Of a stretch of 64,000 nucleotides of DNA, positions 34,847 through 43,548 are shown piece by piece; the first letter of the stretch is position 1, and the number at the start of each line of letters is the position of its first letter. The notes below the pieces were generated by a model. The model was not told the origin of the DNA, did no database searches, and worked only from the letters and a program-made list of their open reading frames with translations. The DNA is from Candidatus Kapaibacterium sp. (GTDB taxonomy: Bacteria; Bacteroidota; Ignavibacteria; Kapaibacteriales; UBA2268), in the NCBI GenBank assembly GCA_023957315.1, contig JAMLHE010000001.1, forward strand, positions 1 to 64,000, written 5' to 3'. A program made the translations under genes and the position numbers.

Positions 34847-35436
34847 GGTTTGTCGAAATGGTGGTAATCCTTGAAAGAAGTCCAATCTCCACCCCATCGC
34901 CAACCGCGAGATTTTAAGAATATCACTATATCGGAATCGGCTGTAAATGTGCCCGGAACTTTGGGATTATACTTGGCGCCCCTTGGTGATATTTTGCCAT
35001 CAGCGTAAATTACCGGATTTTGAATAGGGTTAATATCAATTGCCCTACCTGTTGCATGATGGGAAAGCCTCTCTGTGCCGGCGATGAATCTGTAATTGAA
35101 AGCGGAACTATTATTTGCTTTCATCGAAGCATTATCATCCCAAGCAAATTCTACAATAGGAATGACCTTAGCAACGGGGAATTTCGTCTTTTTAAGTATC
35201 TCAAAAGCTTCTTTCACATCTTGAGCTACCGCAATATTCAGCACAAATTGTCCCGAGCGTAATTTGCCGTTGGCATCATAGTATTCGACGGTGATGATTT
35301 CAAGCGAATCAATGATGCTTTTAGGTGCTTTAGTTCCTTCAATAGATTGCTCGAAAGACATCGAACTATCTTTAATTGGCGTAGTATTCATTCCGGTAAG
35401 GAATAAAACAGAGAGTAACAGAGTAATAATTTTCAT
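34843..35436 (-). CDS. secreted M15-family peptidoglycan peptidase
   Basis: 197 residues. A signal peptide (ITLLLSVLFLTGMNTTP) is followed by a C-terminal M15 (VanY/D,D-carboxypeptidase or L-alanyl-D-glutamate endopeptidase type) catalytic domain. The zinc and catalytic residues are visible in SHHATGRAIDIN (His and Asp ligands) and in DYHHF near the C-terminus (third ligand and base). The last residues are FDKP. The ATG overlaps the stop of the upstream MCE gene (ATGA), so the peptidase is translated as the fourth gene of the Mla-type operon. That linkage suggests coordination of lipid transport and cell-wall remodelling, but no direct partner function is proven. Its stop overlaps that of the opposing yjbR-like gene by four bases. 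Confidence 0.85.
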   Translation of the reverse strand: MKIITLLLSVLFLTGMNTTPIKDSSMSFEQSIEGTKAPKSIIDSLEIITVEYYDANGKLRSGQFVLNIAVAQDVKEAFEILKKTKFPVAKVIPIVEFAWDDNASMKANNSSAFNYRFIAGTERLSHHATGRAIDINPIQNPVIYADGKISPRGAKYNPKVPGTFTADSDIVIFLKSRGWRWGGDWTSFKDYHHFDKP

Positions 35437-36404
35437 CGTTCCTTTGGAGGTGGTTCAGTTAAAAATATTGAAGATGGGTCGTCCGAAAGCCCCCTTAGAA
35501 CATTCTGCAAATCTTTATTTGAGCGGCGGAATTCGTTCATAGTCTCCTGCAAAGTCAAAATTGAGGTTTGTGCACGATACCCAAGTACTCCAATAATTTC
35601 ATTTGCATGTTGCATAGTTGAATCGAAACTCAAAGACATACCCTCGATGTGATATGGAATCCTTGCGTCGGTAATTTGATTGTTCAGATTGTCAACCACA
35701 TCACTAAGTTGCAAAGAAGTTTCATAAAATACTTCAGTAGTTTTTGTGAGATTGTCAATTGCCGCTGATTCATCAAGCTCTTGCAAAATATTATCAAATC
35801 GTGATGAAGCTTGAGCAAAATTTTTCATCATAAGTTTCATGTCATCAGACCCAAAAAAATCAGATGTAACTTGCAAAAATTTAATCGTATTCAGGGAAAT
35901 GCCCTCAACGTCGAGCTTACTAAGGTTATTCATGACTTCCCGAGCTGCCAGCGACATCTCTTCCAAACTCGAAGGAGCCGACCTGATATATTCGTACGGA
36001 GGCTCGAAATTAATTTCGGGGAAAATCGTAGCGATTTTTTCATCTGTAGGATAATGCAATTGCAAGAAACTGCCACCTGCAATTCCTGACATAGCCGGTT
36101 GGACACGTAAAGCATCGTTGATTTCGATATTTTCGTTAATTTGCATTATAACCTCTACTAATCTCCCGTCGGGAGCCACAGCGATATTAACGATTCGACC
36201 GGCAGGCACACCCTGATATTTAACTGCAGAACCTACATCGAGTCCTTCAACTGAAGTTTCAAAATATGTCACAAAGTATATCTGTTTTTTCAGAAACTTA
36301 CCGGCGCCAAGCCAAATAATAGCACCAGCCATCAGTATTGTTCCGAAAATTACGAAAAGTCCAATAAGAAATGCAGAGGACGTTTTTTTTCTTTTTTTTG
36401 TCAT
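35433..36404 (-). CDS. mlaD: MCE protein of the Mla-type operon
   Basis: 323 residues. One N-terminal membrane helix (SSAFLIGLFVIFGTILMAGAIIWLGAG, ~10-35) and one MCE domain (~40-120; FETSVEGLDVGSAVKYQGVPAGRI is the typical core) are followed by a predominantly helical region of ~200 residues with many Asn, Ser and Asp. It is the substrate-binding, periplasm-spanning part of a phospholipid transporter whose ATPase and permease are encoded just upstream in the same order (permease, ATPase, MCE). The start follows the ATPase gene by four bases; the stop overlaps the start of the M15 peptidase gene. Short relatives are usually called MlaD. The symbol is by family, not proof of the direction of transport. 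Confidence 0.88.
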   Translation of the reverse strand: MTKKRKKTSSAFLIGLFVIFGTILMAGAIIWLGAGKFLKKQIYFVTYFETSVEGLDVGSAVKYQGVPAGRIVNIAVAPDGRLVEVIMQINENIEINDALRVQPAMSGIAGGSFLQLHYPTDEKIATIFPEINFEPPYEYIRSAPSSLEEMSLAAREVMNNLSKLDVEGISLNTIKFLQVTSDFFGSDDMKLMMKNFAQASSRFDNILQELDESAAIDNLTKTTEVFYETSLQLSDVVDNLNNQITDARIPYHIEGMSLSFDSTMQHANEIIGVLGYRAQTSILTLQETMNEFRRSNKDLQNVLRGLSDDPSSIFLTEPPPKER

Positions 36405-36408
36405 GATA

Positions 36409-37167
36409 CTACCCTACTATCGGAATTCTATTAAAGAAATTATAAACTAATTCATTCTCTTTCATATTGAGTAATTCCTCAGGTTTACCTTCGGTAATTA
36501 CCCCTTTGACGCTTTTATCAAGCATCAAAACTCTGTGTGAGATATTCAAAATACTTGCCAAGTCATGTGTAATGATAACCATAGTTGTGTTTAGTCCTGC
36601 GTTCAGTTCGATTATCAACTTATCTAATGCCGAAGCTGTCAGAGGGTCTAATCCCGACGAAGGTTCGTCAAAAAACAGAATATCGGGGTCCAATGCCATA
36701 GCTCTGGCTAAAGCTGCTCTTTTTTGCATACCGCCACTTATTTCTGATGGATAAAAATTCTTATAATTAAGTAAGCCAACGGAATTCAACTTAATATCAA
36801 TGATTCTGTCCGCAGTTTCATCATCAAGTGAAGTATTGCTGTCAAGTGCCAATTTTACATTTTCACCAATAGTCATAGAAGCAAATAATCCATTGGATTG
36901 GAAAAGAATCCCAAATTTCTTCATAATTGATGATGAATCTTCTACTGAAGCATCACTCAGATTTTCGCCCTCAATTAGAATTTGCCCTTCGGTGGGAACT
37001 TCCAACCCGATTAATTGCCTCAGTAAAGTTGATTTGCCACAACCGCTCCCTCCTACTATAACAAAAATTTCGCCTCTGCGAATTTTGAAATTCACATCTT
37101 CCAATACTGTGAGCTCACCATACCTGACAGTTATATTCTGAGCTTCTATGATAAAATCGTCTTCCAA
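36409..37167 (-). CDS. mlaF: ABC transporter ATPase of the Mla-type system
   Basis: 252 residues, normal for MlaF. It hydrolyses ATP to power the lipid transporter formed with the permease and the MCE protein. Walker A is GGSGCGKSTL (~38-47), the signature is SGGMQKR, Walker B is DILFFDEPSSGLD, and the switch His is in ITHDL. The only available start is the TTG at 37167 (no nearby ATG); aggg lies just upstream, and one base separates it from the permease stop. So the two are probably coupled in translation. The TTG start may lower its yield relative to the permease. Confidence 0.92.
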   Translation of the reverse strand: MEDDFIIEAQNITVRYGELTVLEDVNFKIRRGEIFVIVGGSGCGKSTLLRQLIGLEVPTEGQILIEGENLSDASVEDSSSIMKKFGILFQSNGLFASMTIGENVKLALDSNTSLDDETADRIIDIKLNSVGLLNYKNFYPSEISGGMQKRAALARAMALDPDILFFDEPSSGLDPLTASALDKLIIELNAGLNTTMVIITHDLASILNISHRVLMLDKSVKGVITEGKPEELLNMKENELVYNFFNRIPIVG

Positions 37168-37168
37168 T

Positions 37169-38299
37169 TTAAATCCCTATTGCTTGAAAAATGAATGTAA
37201 AAATAGCATCTGACAAAATAATCATGAAAACGGCTGCAACTACCGATGATGTTGTCATTCTACCGACTGAATCCGCACCGCCTTCAACTTTCAAACCTTT
37301 GTAGCAACCTATTGAAGCGATAACAAACCCGAAAAATAAACTTTTTATCAAACCCGAAGCAATATCACCATAAGTCAACGACATTTCCAAACGATTTACA
37401 TAGCTTATTACAGTTACATCTAATGTTGAAATAGCCGCAATAAGACCACCAAACAGACCAACTACGTTGCAAATCATAACAATAAATGGCATAGACAATA
37501 CAACAGCTAAGACTCGTGGTAAGACTAAAAACTCATACTTGTCATATCCCATTGAAGTCATGGCATTGATTTCGTCTGTGACTTTCATCGAGCCGATTTC
37601 AGCTGCAAATGCAGAGCCCGACCTTCCTGCTACGAGAATGGCAACCATCAGCGGCGATAATTCTCGAGTGATTGAAATACCTATCAAATCCGCAATAAAC
37701 ATATCGGCACCAAAACGTTTGAGCTGAGTAGCACCTTGATAGCCTGTTATAAGTCCTATTAAAAACACAATCAGCATAGTAATCGGCAGAGCCATCACTC
37801 CGGAACGGAACACCTGAGATGGAAAATCTTCCCATCTCATTGAAAGTGGTTTGACAAACAATTTCAACATTTTTGTAGTCAAGATTCCAAAGTATTCTAC
37901 AAATCCATGTATGTCGGTTAAATTGGTTTTGATTTTATTGCCAAAATTTTCGACCTTTGAAACAAATTTTGAGCCTTTCTCTTCTTTTTCAGGTTCGGCT
38001 TCATCTTTTGGCATGAGCAAGTCAAGATAGCTTTGCATGTCAGTATCTACACCAATCATCTCAAATTCGATTTCTTTTTCCTTGCACACTGTTTCGACTC
38101 TGTAAATGAAAGCGAGCATGAATGTATCGTAACGGGATACATTTTCCATATCCAATGTAATTTTTTTTGTATCTTTGGTAATTGGCATTTGCTTCAAATC
38201 ATAATTATCAGCATTTGTCATAACAAGCTCGCCCGAAAGTTTCAAAGTTATTGAATCACCTTCGGTTTCAAATTCAATTAGTTCGTTTTTCTCGCTCAT
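37169..38299 (-). CDS. mlaE: STAS-MlaE fusion permease
   Basis: 376 residues. The N-terminal ~100 residues form a STAS-like domain (TLKLSGELVMTNADNYD, KKITLDMENVSRYDTFMLAFIY). In E. coli the STAS protein MlaB is separate and regulates MlaF. Here it is fused in front of an MlaE/YrbE permease (~145-376) with about five or six membrane helices, beginning VEYFGILTTKMLKLF. The permease carries typical MlaE segments: LIGLITGYQGATQLKRFGA, ISITRELSPLMVAILVAGRSGSAFAAEIGSMKVTDEI (family core) and GDIASGLIKSLFFGFVIA. I set the start at the ATG 38299 (MSEKNELIEF), which begins the STAS domain; a longer ORF upstream is less likely. Fusion of STAS and MlaE is known in some phyla. Confidence 0.9.
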   Translation of the reverse strand: MSEKNELIEFETEGDSITLKLSGELVMTNADNYDLKQMPITKDTKKITLDMENVSRYDTFMLAFIYRVETVCKEKEIEFEMIGVDTDMQSYLDLLMPKDEAEPEKEEKGSKFVSKVENFGNKIKTNLTDIHGFVEYFGILTTKMLKLFVKPLSMRWEDFPSQVFRSGVMALPITMLIVFLIGLITGYQGATQLKRFGADMFIADLIGISITRELSPLMVAILVAGRSGSAFAAEIGSMKVTDEINAMTSMGYDKYEFLVLPRVLAVVLSMPFIVMICNVVGLFGGLIAAISTLDVTVISYVNRLEMSLTYGDIASGLIKSLFFGFVIASIGCYKGLKVEGGADSVGRMTTSSVVAAVFMIILSDAIFTFIFQAIGI

Positions 38300-38481
38300 A
38301 ACAATCCAATTTTCACTATATTTTTGGGCTATTTCTACAATTGATAAATTATAGAAAATAATTTGTAACACTCTCTTATTATGATTGAAGGAAATGAATA
38401 TAAGAAATTGTATTTATTTTTTTCTCATACATTCAAAAAAAAGTGTTATTTTTGAAGATTGATTATTTTGTATTATGATAA

Positions 38482-39078
38482 ATGCCATTTGAAAACCCAG
38501 ATTCTTTCCCTCTAAGCAGGGTAACCACCTTACGAGGCAATCGCAGATTAGCACGTGAGAAGGTTCTTCAATTATTAATGGTCAAAATTGTATCCGACAC
38601 GCCCATTGATAAAATTTATTCCCATATCTTCTACCGCCGATTCAACTTTGGTGATAATGAAGAGCATTTGGTAGAAAATAAAATTCTCAAACCGGACGAG
38701 GTCTATGAGTTGGAAGCCGATATTCCGATTATTTGGACTGAAAGTGACGAAGAATTTGCTAAAAAGCTTCTACTTCACTGTGTCGAAAATATGGAAAGAT
38801 TCAACAAGACCATCAAGGATAATTCTTCAAATTGGAATTTTGACAGAATCACCTTGACTGATAAAATTTTGATTCATATGGCAACTAACGAATTCATCTA
38901 TTTCGATGATGTGCCGCCATTTGTGACTTTGAACGAAGCATTGTCCATTGCCAAGCGATATTCCACCGACAAAAGTTACGTATTTATCAACGGAATACTT
39001 GATAAAATACTCAAAGAGCTTAACGAAAGCGGCGATATCCACAAAACAGGCAGAGGACTGATTGGCTGGGATAAATAG
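38482..39078 (+). CDS. nusB: transcription antitermination factor NusB
   Basis: 198 residues. NusB binds boxA RNA with NusE (S10) and supports antitermination at rRNA operons. The N-terminal SRVTTLRGNRRLAREKVLQLL and the C-terminal helices (RITLTDKILIHMATNEF, VTLNEALSIAKRYSTDKSYVFINGILDKI) are characteristic; the last motif is the NusB signature. It is longer than the ~140 residues of E. coli NusB, because of an insert in the middle (~40-110), as in Bacteroidota-like proteins. It diverges from the Mla-type operon and converges with metG, ending six bases before its stop. Confidence 0.92.
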   Translation: MPFENPDSFPLSRVTTLRGNRRLAREKVLQLLMVKIVSDTPIDKIYSHIFYRRFNFGDNEEHLVENKILKPDEVYELEADIPIIWTESDEEFAKKLLLHCVENMERFNKTIKDNSSNWNFDRITLTDKILIHMATNEFIYFDDVPPFVTLNEALSIAKRYSTDKSYVFINGILDKILKELNESGDIHKTGRGLIGWDK

Positions 39079-39083
39079 TCGAG

Positions 39084-41243
39084 CTATCTGACCTCGGCAC
39101 CTTCACCAATCTCTTTTTCCGGCGTTACGAACAGCAATTTCCCGTCTTTAGACGCAGCCAACATCATTCCTTCGGACATTTCGCCCATTAATTTTGCAGG
39201 CTTAAGATTTGCTACCACGACTATGATTTTCCCAATAAGATAATCAGCTTCGTAGAATTCGGCTACTCCAGCCAGAATTTGACGTTTTTCCGTGCCTGTA
39301 TCAATCTGCAATTTAAGCAATTTTTTCGATTTGGGCAATTTCTCTGCACTTATGATTTTCGCAGTTACGAGTTTGACTTTCGAGAAATAATCTATATCAA
39401 TCAATTCTTGCTCCGGCTCGGCATTTTTCGCTTCTTTATCGCCCAACTTCGCCATTTGTGCTTCAACTACATCATTTTCGATATGCGTAAACAAAATTTC
39501 CGGCTTGAGTATTGGGCTACCCGCTTTCAAAGTTGGATAAGATGCTCCTTTCCATAGATTTGTCGCAATTGGATTGGCATTTTGAGATTGCCCGGTATAG
39601 TTATTTTGTGAAAGAAGATTCAATATTGTAGCCGATGTATTGGGCGTAATCGGTGCGAATAGCACGCCGAGAGTACGAACAAATTGGCAGCATACGAACA
39701 ATGTTTTGGCGCATTTTTCGGTGTCTGATTTGCCGGATTTCCAAGGCTCTTCGTCATTGAAATATTTGTTGGCAGCTCTTGCGACGTTCATAATATCGGT
39801 GATACCGTCACGGAAGCGATATTTTCTGAAATTTTTGTCGGATTTGGCGATTCCTTCGATTAAAGCTCTGACAGCGTTGGCATCATTTTCGGAATATTTG
39901 CTCGCAAACAAGTCATAGGCATCAGCATTATCGGACTCTGCCCATTTTTGCCAATCTTGAGCCAAATTGGCGTATTTACCGGAAAGTTCGGGAACATTTC
40001 CTTCGTAATTTTTATGCAAAAACTGAAGTGTACGATTGACGAAATTACCGAATATGGAAGCTAATTCGCTATTGTTTCGAGTCTGGAAATCTTTCCATGT
40101 GAAATCGGAATCTCTCGTTTCGGGGAAATTCATCGCCAATGAGTAACGAAGCACGTCCACATGAATTGGCGATGGGAAATCTGCGAGAAAATCGCGCAAA
40201 TCAATAGACCAATTCCTCGATTTGGAGAATTTCTGTCCTTCGAGATTCAAAAATTCATTTGCGGGAACGTTATGCGGCAAAATGTAATCACCATAGCCGT
40301 GCAAATAAGCCGGGAAAATCAATGTATGAAACACGATATTGTCCTTGCCGATGAATGCGATATAGTCCGTATCAGGATTTTTCCACCATTTAGTCCAATC
40401 CGCTTTATTCTCGTGAGCCCAAATTTTTGTAGCCGAAATATAGCCAAGCACCGCATCAAACCAAACGTAGAGCCGCTTGCCGAAAGCTTTTTCGTCGGAA
40501 ATTCCTTCTATGCCCTCAATTTTTACGCCCCAATCCAAATCCCTTGTTATAGCGCGCTCTGCCATACCGACTTTGAGCCAACTACGGGTTTGTGCAACCA
40601 CATTTTCTTTCCATTCATGTTCGTGTGATTGGAGAAAGCCCTCCAAGAAAGTTTGAAATTTGTCAAAAGCAAAATACCAATGAGTGGTTTTGCGAACTTC
40701 GGGGGTTTTGCCCGAAACGATTGAAATGGGAGATTTGAGTTCAGTCTGATTATAATAAGCGCCGCAGCTATCGCATTGGTCGCCGCGAGCTTTGTCATAG
40801 CCGCAATTCGGGCAAACACCTTCTACGTACCTATCTGGAAGGAAAATTCCTGCAACTTTGTCAAAAAATTGTTCCTCTTCTTTTTCAGTCAGATAGCCCT
40901 TTTTCAGGAAATCAGCGAAAAATTCACGGGCAGTTTCGTGATGCAGGGGTTCAGAAGTACGGGAATAAATATCGAAAGTCATGCCGAATTTGTCGAAGGC
41001 TTCTTTGTTTGCGAAGTGATATTTATCAACGATTTGCTGAGGAGTAACTTTCTCCTTTTCAGCAGAAATCGTGATAGCTACGCCGTGCTCGTCGGAGCCA
41101 CATACATATAAGATTTCCTCACCGCTCAATCGCATAAAGCGAGCAAAAATATCTGCGGGCAAGTATGCTCCGGCAGCGTGACCCAAGTGTAAATGTCCGT
41201 TAGCATAAGGCAAGGCTGACGTAATAAGAGTTCGTTTCTTCAT
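39084..41243 (-). CDS. metG: methionyl-tRNA synthetase
   Basis: 719 residues. It charges tRNA-Met. The HIGH motif is HLHLGH within ALPYANGHLHLGH (~10-21), the zinc-binding knuckle is CPNCGYDKARGDQCDSCG (~140-157), and the KMSKS loop reads KFSKS near residue 340. An anticodon-binding helical region follows, and the last ~110 residues are the dimerising tRNA-binding domain (EMAP-II-like) starting IDIDYFSKVKLVTAKI and ending GEGAEVR. The KFSKS variant is common in this subgroup. Length and domain order match the class 1 bacterial MetG with C-terminal tRNA-binding part. Its start is the first ATG of the MKKRTLITSALPYANG sequence. Confidence 0.97.
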   Translation of the reverse strand: MKKRTLITSALPYANGHLHLGHAAGAYLPADIFARFMRLSGEEILYVCGSDEHGVAITISAEKEKVTPQQIVDKYHFANKEAFDKFGMTFDIYSRTSEPLHHETAREFFADFLKKGYLTEKEEEQFFDKVAGIFLPDRYVEGVCPNCGYDKARGDQCDSCGAYYNQTELKSPISIVSGKTPEVRKTTHWYFAFDKFQTFLEGFLQSHEHEWKENVVAQTRSWLKVGMAERAITRDLDWGVKIEGIEGISDEKAFGKRLYVWFDAVLGYISATKIWAHENKADWTKWWKNPDTDYIAFIGKDNIVFHTLIFPAYLHGYGDYILPHNVPANEFLNLEGQKFSKSRNWSIDLRDFLADFPSPIHVDVLRYSLAMNFPETRDSDFTWKDFQTRNNSELASIFGNFVNRTLQFLHKNYEGNVPELSGKYANLAQDWQKWAESDNADAYDLFASKYSENDANAVRALIEGIAKSDKNFRKYRFRDGITDIMNVARAANKYFNDEEPWKSGKSDTEKCAKTLFVCCQFVRTLGVLFAPITPNTSATILNLLSQNNYTGQSQNANPIATNLWKGASYPTLKAGSPILKPEILFTHIENDVVEAQMAKLGDKEAKNAEPEQELIDIDYFSKVKLVTAKIISAEKLPKSKKLLKLQIDTGTEKRQILAGVAEFYEADYLIGKIIVVVANLKPAKLMGEMSEGMMLAASKDGKLLFVTPEKEIGEGAEVR

Positions 41244-41412
41244 TTTAATAAATCCGTATCAGGTATATTCCAAACTTACAAATATAGCAATTTGGAGCGA
41301 CTTTATGCCGGAATTAATTACATTGTTACATATTGAGGACTTTAGTGAAATATTACAATATTTTCATAATAATTCGTTTTCATAGTATGTTTAAATATGA
41401 GGAAAAATAATC

Positions 41413-41889
41413 ATGGGAAATTTAAATGCAATCGGTCTTGACACCGAAAAAACAATGAAACTCGCTACAAAATTGAATGAATTACTTGCTAACTATTCGT
41501 TCTTCTACCAAAACACTCGCGGCTATCACTGGAATATCAAAGGTGAAAAATTCTTCGAACTTCACGTAAAATTTGAAGAATTGTACAATGACCTCTTTTT
41601 GAAAATTGACGAAGTTGCCGAACGGATTTTGACACTTGGCTATACTCCAAACCATAACTACACAGATTATGCGAAACTATCGAAAATCGAAGAAAGCAAA
41701 CATGTCCAAGATGGCAAAAAAGGCGTCGAAGAAGTACTGAATTCATTCAAATACATCATCACATTGCAAAGAGAAATTCTCGATTTAGCAGGTGATGCAG
41801 GCGACGAAGGCACAAACGCACTGATGAGCGATTATATTCGCGAACAAGAAAAATTAGTTTGGATGTATTCTGCTTATCTGAACAAATAA
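41413..41889 (+). CDS. dps: Dps-family ferritin-like protein
   Basis: 158 residues. Dps forms a 12-subunit shell that stores iron, uses peroxide to oxidise it and protects DNA. The ferroxidase ligands at the subunit interface are visible as RGYHWNIKG (His) and FEELYNDLFLKIDEVAERIL (Asp/Glu). The remaining helices are typical, and there is no long basic tail, so non-specific DNA binding by tail is not expected. A gggaa is not evident; aggaaaaataatc precedes the ATG. A terminator follows at 41910. Its upstream region has a possible -7 box TATGTTTA at 41386 without a good -33 partner. Induction by oxidative stress or starvation is likely from family knowledge only. Confidence 0.93.
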   Translation: MGNLNAIGLDTEKTMKLATKLNELLANYSFFYQNTRGYHWNIKGEKFFELHVKFEELYNDLFLKIDEVAERILTLGYTPNHNYTDYAKLSKIEESKHVQDGKKGVEEVLNSFKYIITLQREILDLAGDAGDEGTNALMSDYIREQEKLVWMYSAYLNK

Positions 41890-41909
41890 GAATTGCAAGC
41901 AAAAATTAG

Positions 41910-41948
41910 AGAAAGGGTTTGCCTCACAAGGGCAGACTCTTTTTTTTT
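41910..41948 (+). terminator. Rho-independent terminator of dps
   Basis: GTTTGCC-tcacaag-GGCAGAC stem (with a G-U pair) followed by TCT and a run of eight T, about 25 bases past the stop. Confidence 0.88.
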
Positions 41949-42039
41949 GTGCGTTGAAGCAGTCTGAACTATGATTTTTGTGATTTTTGTGATTAAGATG
42001 ATTGTTCCAAAGAGAGTCAACGTATTTCAGGAATAAAAC

Positions 42040-42720
42040 CAAAGAACCTCATCCCGACCCTCTCCGAAGGAGAGGGAGAAAGACCCGAAACGTAGGGACA
42101 GAACAGCGTTCTGTCCATCTTGAACAGGATTATCAAGATTTCGTGATGGACAGGATTATATTATTGAAAACCACGAAGTGGTTGAATATGAATAACCCCG
42201 TATGAAATGCGGGGAAAAGAAATCGCGACATTTTCAACAAGCCCGAAGGGCTTGAATGTTTATAAAAAACATACAGCCTTCCGAAGGTTCGAAACCTTCG
42301 GAAGGTTTTTTCTTTGCACCCTTTGTGCCTTCACGTTTCCGGTCTTTGTTAATGTCCGGTCAATTGTTACAACTGACCGATAAAACATGCACTGCATTTC
42401 AAGCTGTCAGTTGTACCAACTTACAGAACGAGACTTAAAAGCAGCTTTCGGGCGGCATTTTTATTATCACTATACTTTCTTTGTAACAACTGACAGGACG
42501 AAAGTCTTTGTAACAACTGACAGGACTATAATTAGCCCCGTATGAAATGCGGGGAATCGAATCATTTTAAGCGAGTACGGTGCGACCTCTTCGAGGTTGG
42601 ATATATAATATTAACAATTTTGCTATAAACATGTGACTCTTTCAGAGTCAATTATAGAAGAACGCTGTTCTGTCACTACAGGTTTGTATGTATTTTCGTC
42701 AGTTGTAACAACTGACGCAA
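42040..42720. repeat. cluster of small palindromic (REP-like) elements
   Basis: Within the 890-base gene-free gap between dps and the pterin dehydratase gene I count at least ten short inverted repeats: ccctctccgaaggagaggg (42058-42076), ggacag-type 42096-42116, aaccacgaagtggtt (42169-42183), ccccgtatgaaatgcgggg (42196-42214 and again 42536-42554), caagcccgaagggcttg (42238-42254), a 29-base palindrome at 42277-42305, 42359-42377 (imperfect), gacctcttcgaggtt (42584-42598), tgactctttcagagtca (42634-42650) and gtcagttgtaacaactgac (42698-42716, with partial copies near 42406, 42485 and 42512). Several end in TTGAATATGAATAA-like tails. Nothing in the gap codes for protein. Confidence 0.75.
42277..42312. 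terminator. strong palindrome with T-run
   Basis: A 29-base perfect inverted repeat (42277-42305) followed by six T on the plus strand. It could end transcription in that direction, but it is also a member of the palindrome cluster, so the role is open. Confidence 0.45.
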
Positions 42721-42721
42721 C

Positions 42722-42752
42722 AAAAAAAAAAGGCTGCCCATTTGGACAGCCC
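42722..42752 (-). terminator. Rho-independent terminator of the trxA-pterin dehydratase unit
   Basis: On the minus strand GGCTGTCC-aaat-GGGCAGCC is followed by a run of ten T, 26 bases past the stop at 42778. Confidence 0.9.
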
Positions 42753-42777
42753 TGCTATTATTGAAAATTATCGCGAC

Positions 42778-43071
42778 TTAAAATTTCAAGTCGTCAATTT
42801 TTTTCGCAAGTTCAAAATCAGCTTTTGTCAATCCGCCTTTATCGTGTGTGCTTAGCGAAATTCGGAGCTTGTTGTACCCGTAAATCAAAACGTCGGGGTG
42901 ATGGTCGGCGACTTCGGCAAGCACAGCAATTGAATTAATCGCTCCCACTGCCGCTACAAAATTCGAGAACACAAGTTCTCGGACAATCAATTTGTCGTCA
43001 CGCTCCCAAAGTGGTAAATTACTGAGGTAAAGCTCTATTTCTTGCTCATCGCATAAAGTTGGTCTTGGCAT
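42778..43071 (-). CDS. pterin-4-alpha-carbinolamine dehydratase
   Basis: 97 residues, the size of PhhB/PCD. The enzyme dehydrates 4a-hydroxy-tetrahydropterin during recycling of the pterin cofactor of aromatic amino acid hydroxylases, or acts in molybdopterin-related reactions. The signature is clear: VADHHPDVLIYGYNKLRISLSTHDKGGLTKADFELA, including the His-His-Pro triad. A ggag site lies six bases before the ATG (MPRPTL). It is 12 bases downstream of trxA, so the two share a transcript. No aromatic amino acid hydroxylase is visible in this window, so its substrate here is not evident. Confidence 0.92.
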   Translation of the reverse strand: MPRPTLCDEQEIELYLSNLPLWERDDKLIVRELVFSNFVAAVGAINSIAVLAEVADHHPDVLIYGYNKLRISLSTHDKGGLTKADFELAKKIDDLKF

Positions 43072-43083
43072 AAAAAATCTCCA

Positions 43084-43407
43084 TTAAATGTGAGTTTGGA
43101 TTCTATCAACTATTTTTTGTTTAGGCACTGCTCCAAGAATCGAATCCACAACTTCACCATTCTTGAAAATGAGAACTGTAGGAATTGAACGAATTCCATA
43201 TTGGAACGCAGTCTTTTGGTTGTTATCAACATCAAGTTTGCAAATTTTGAATTTTCCGGCATATTCTCCGGCTAGTTCCTCGACAATTGGAGCGATAAGT
43301 TTGCAAGGACCGCACCAAGCCGCCCAAAAATCAATCAAAACCGGAATATCGGACTTCAAAACTACAGCATCAAAATCAGCATCTGTTACATGAATTGCGT
43401 TAGACAT
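43084..43407 (-). CDS. trxA: thioredoxin
   Basis: 107 residues. Thioredoxin reduces disulfides in the cytoplasm. The active site WCGPC lies in FWAAWCGPCKLIAP (~residues 28-41), and the cis-proline region is RSIPTVLIFKNGE. I chose the ATG at 43407 (MSNAIHVTDADF) because ggag stands upstream at proper spacing; the longer ORF has no such site. It has no signal peptide or extra domain. The gene heads a two-gene unit with the pterin dehydratase and diverges from the UPF0173 hydrolase gene, 141 bases away. Confidence 0.95.
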   Translation of the reverse strand: MSNAIHVTDADFDAVVLKSDIPVLIDFWAAWCGPCKLIAPIVEELAGEYAGKFKICKLDVDNNQKTAFQYGIRSIPTVLIFKNGEVVDSILGAVPKQKIVDRIQTHI

Positions 43408-43548
43408 TTCAAAAACTCCTTGTACTTTATAAAATTTTTTCGTAAAATTGACTTCGTTTAAAGTAGCAAACTTTAAAATCATTTTAAGTTTTTGTTATAA
43501 ACGTTTTATAAACAATTTGATTGATTGATAACAACTATAGGAGGCAAA

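Noticed and set aside
42277..42305. tRNA-like T-loop text (ggttcgaaacc) in the palindrome cluster
   Set aside because: It is the middle of a perfect 29-base palindrome; no cloverleaf can be built around it.
42040..42720. CRISPR array
   Set aside because: The repeats differ from each other, are palindromic, and are not separated by spacers of constant size. No cas gene is near.
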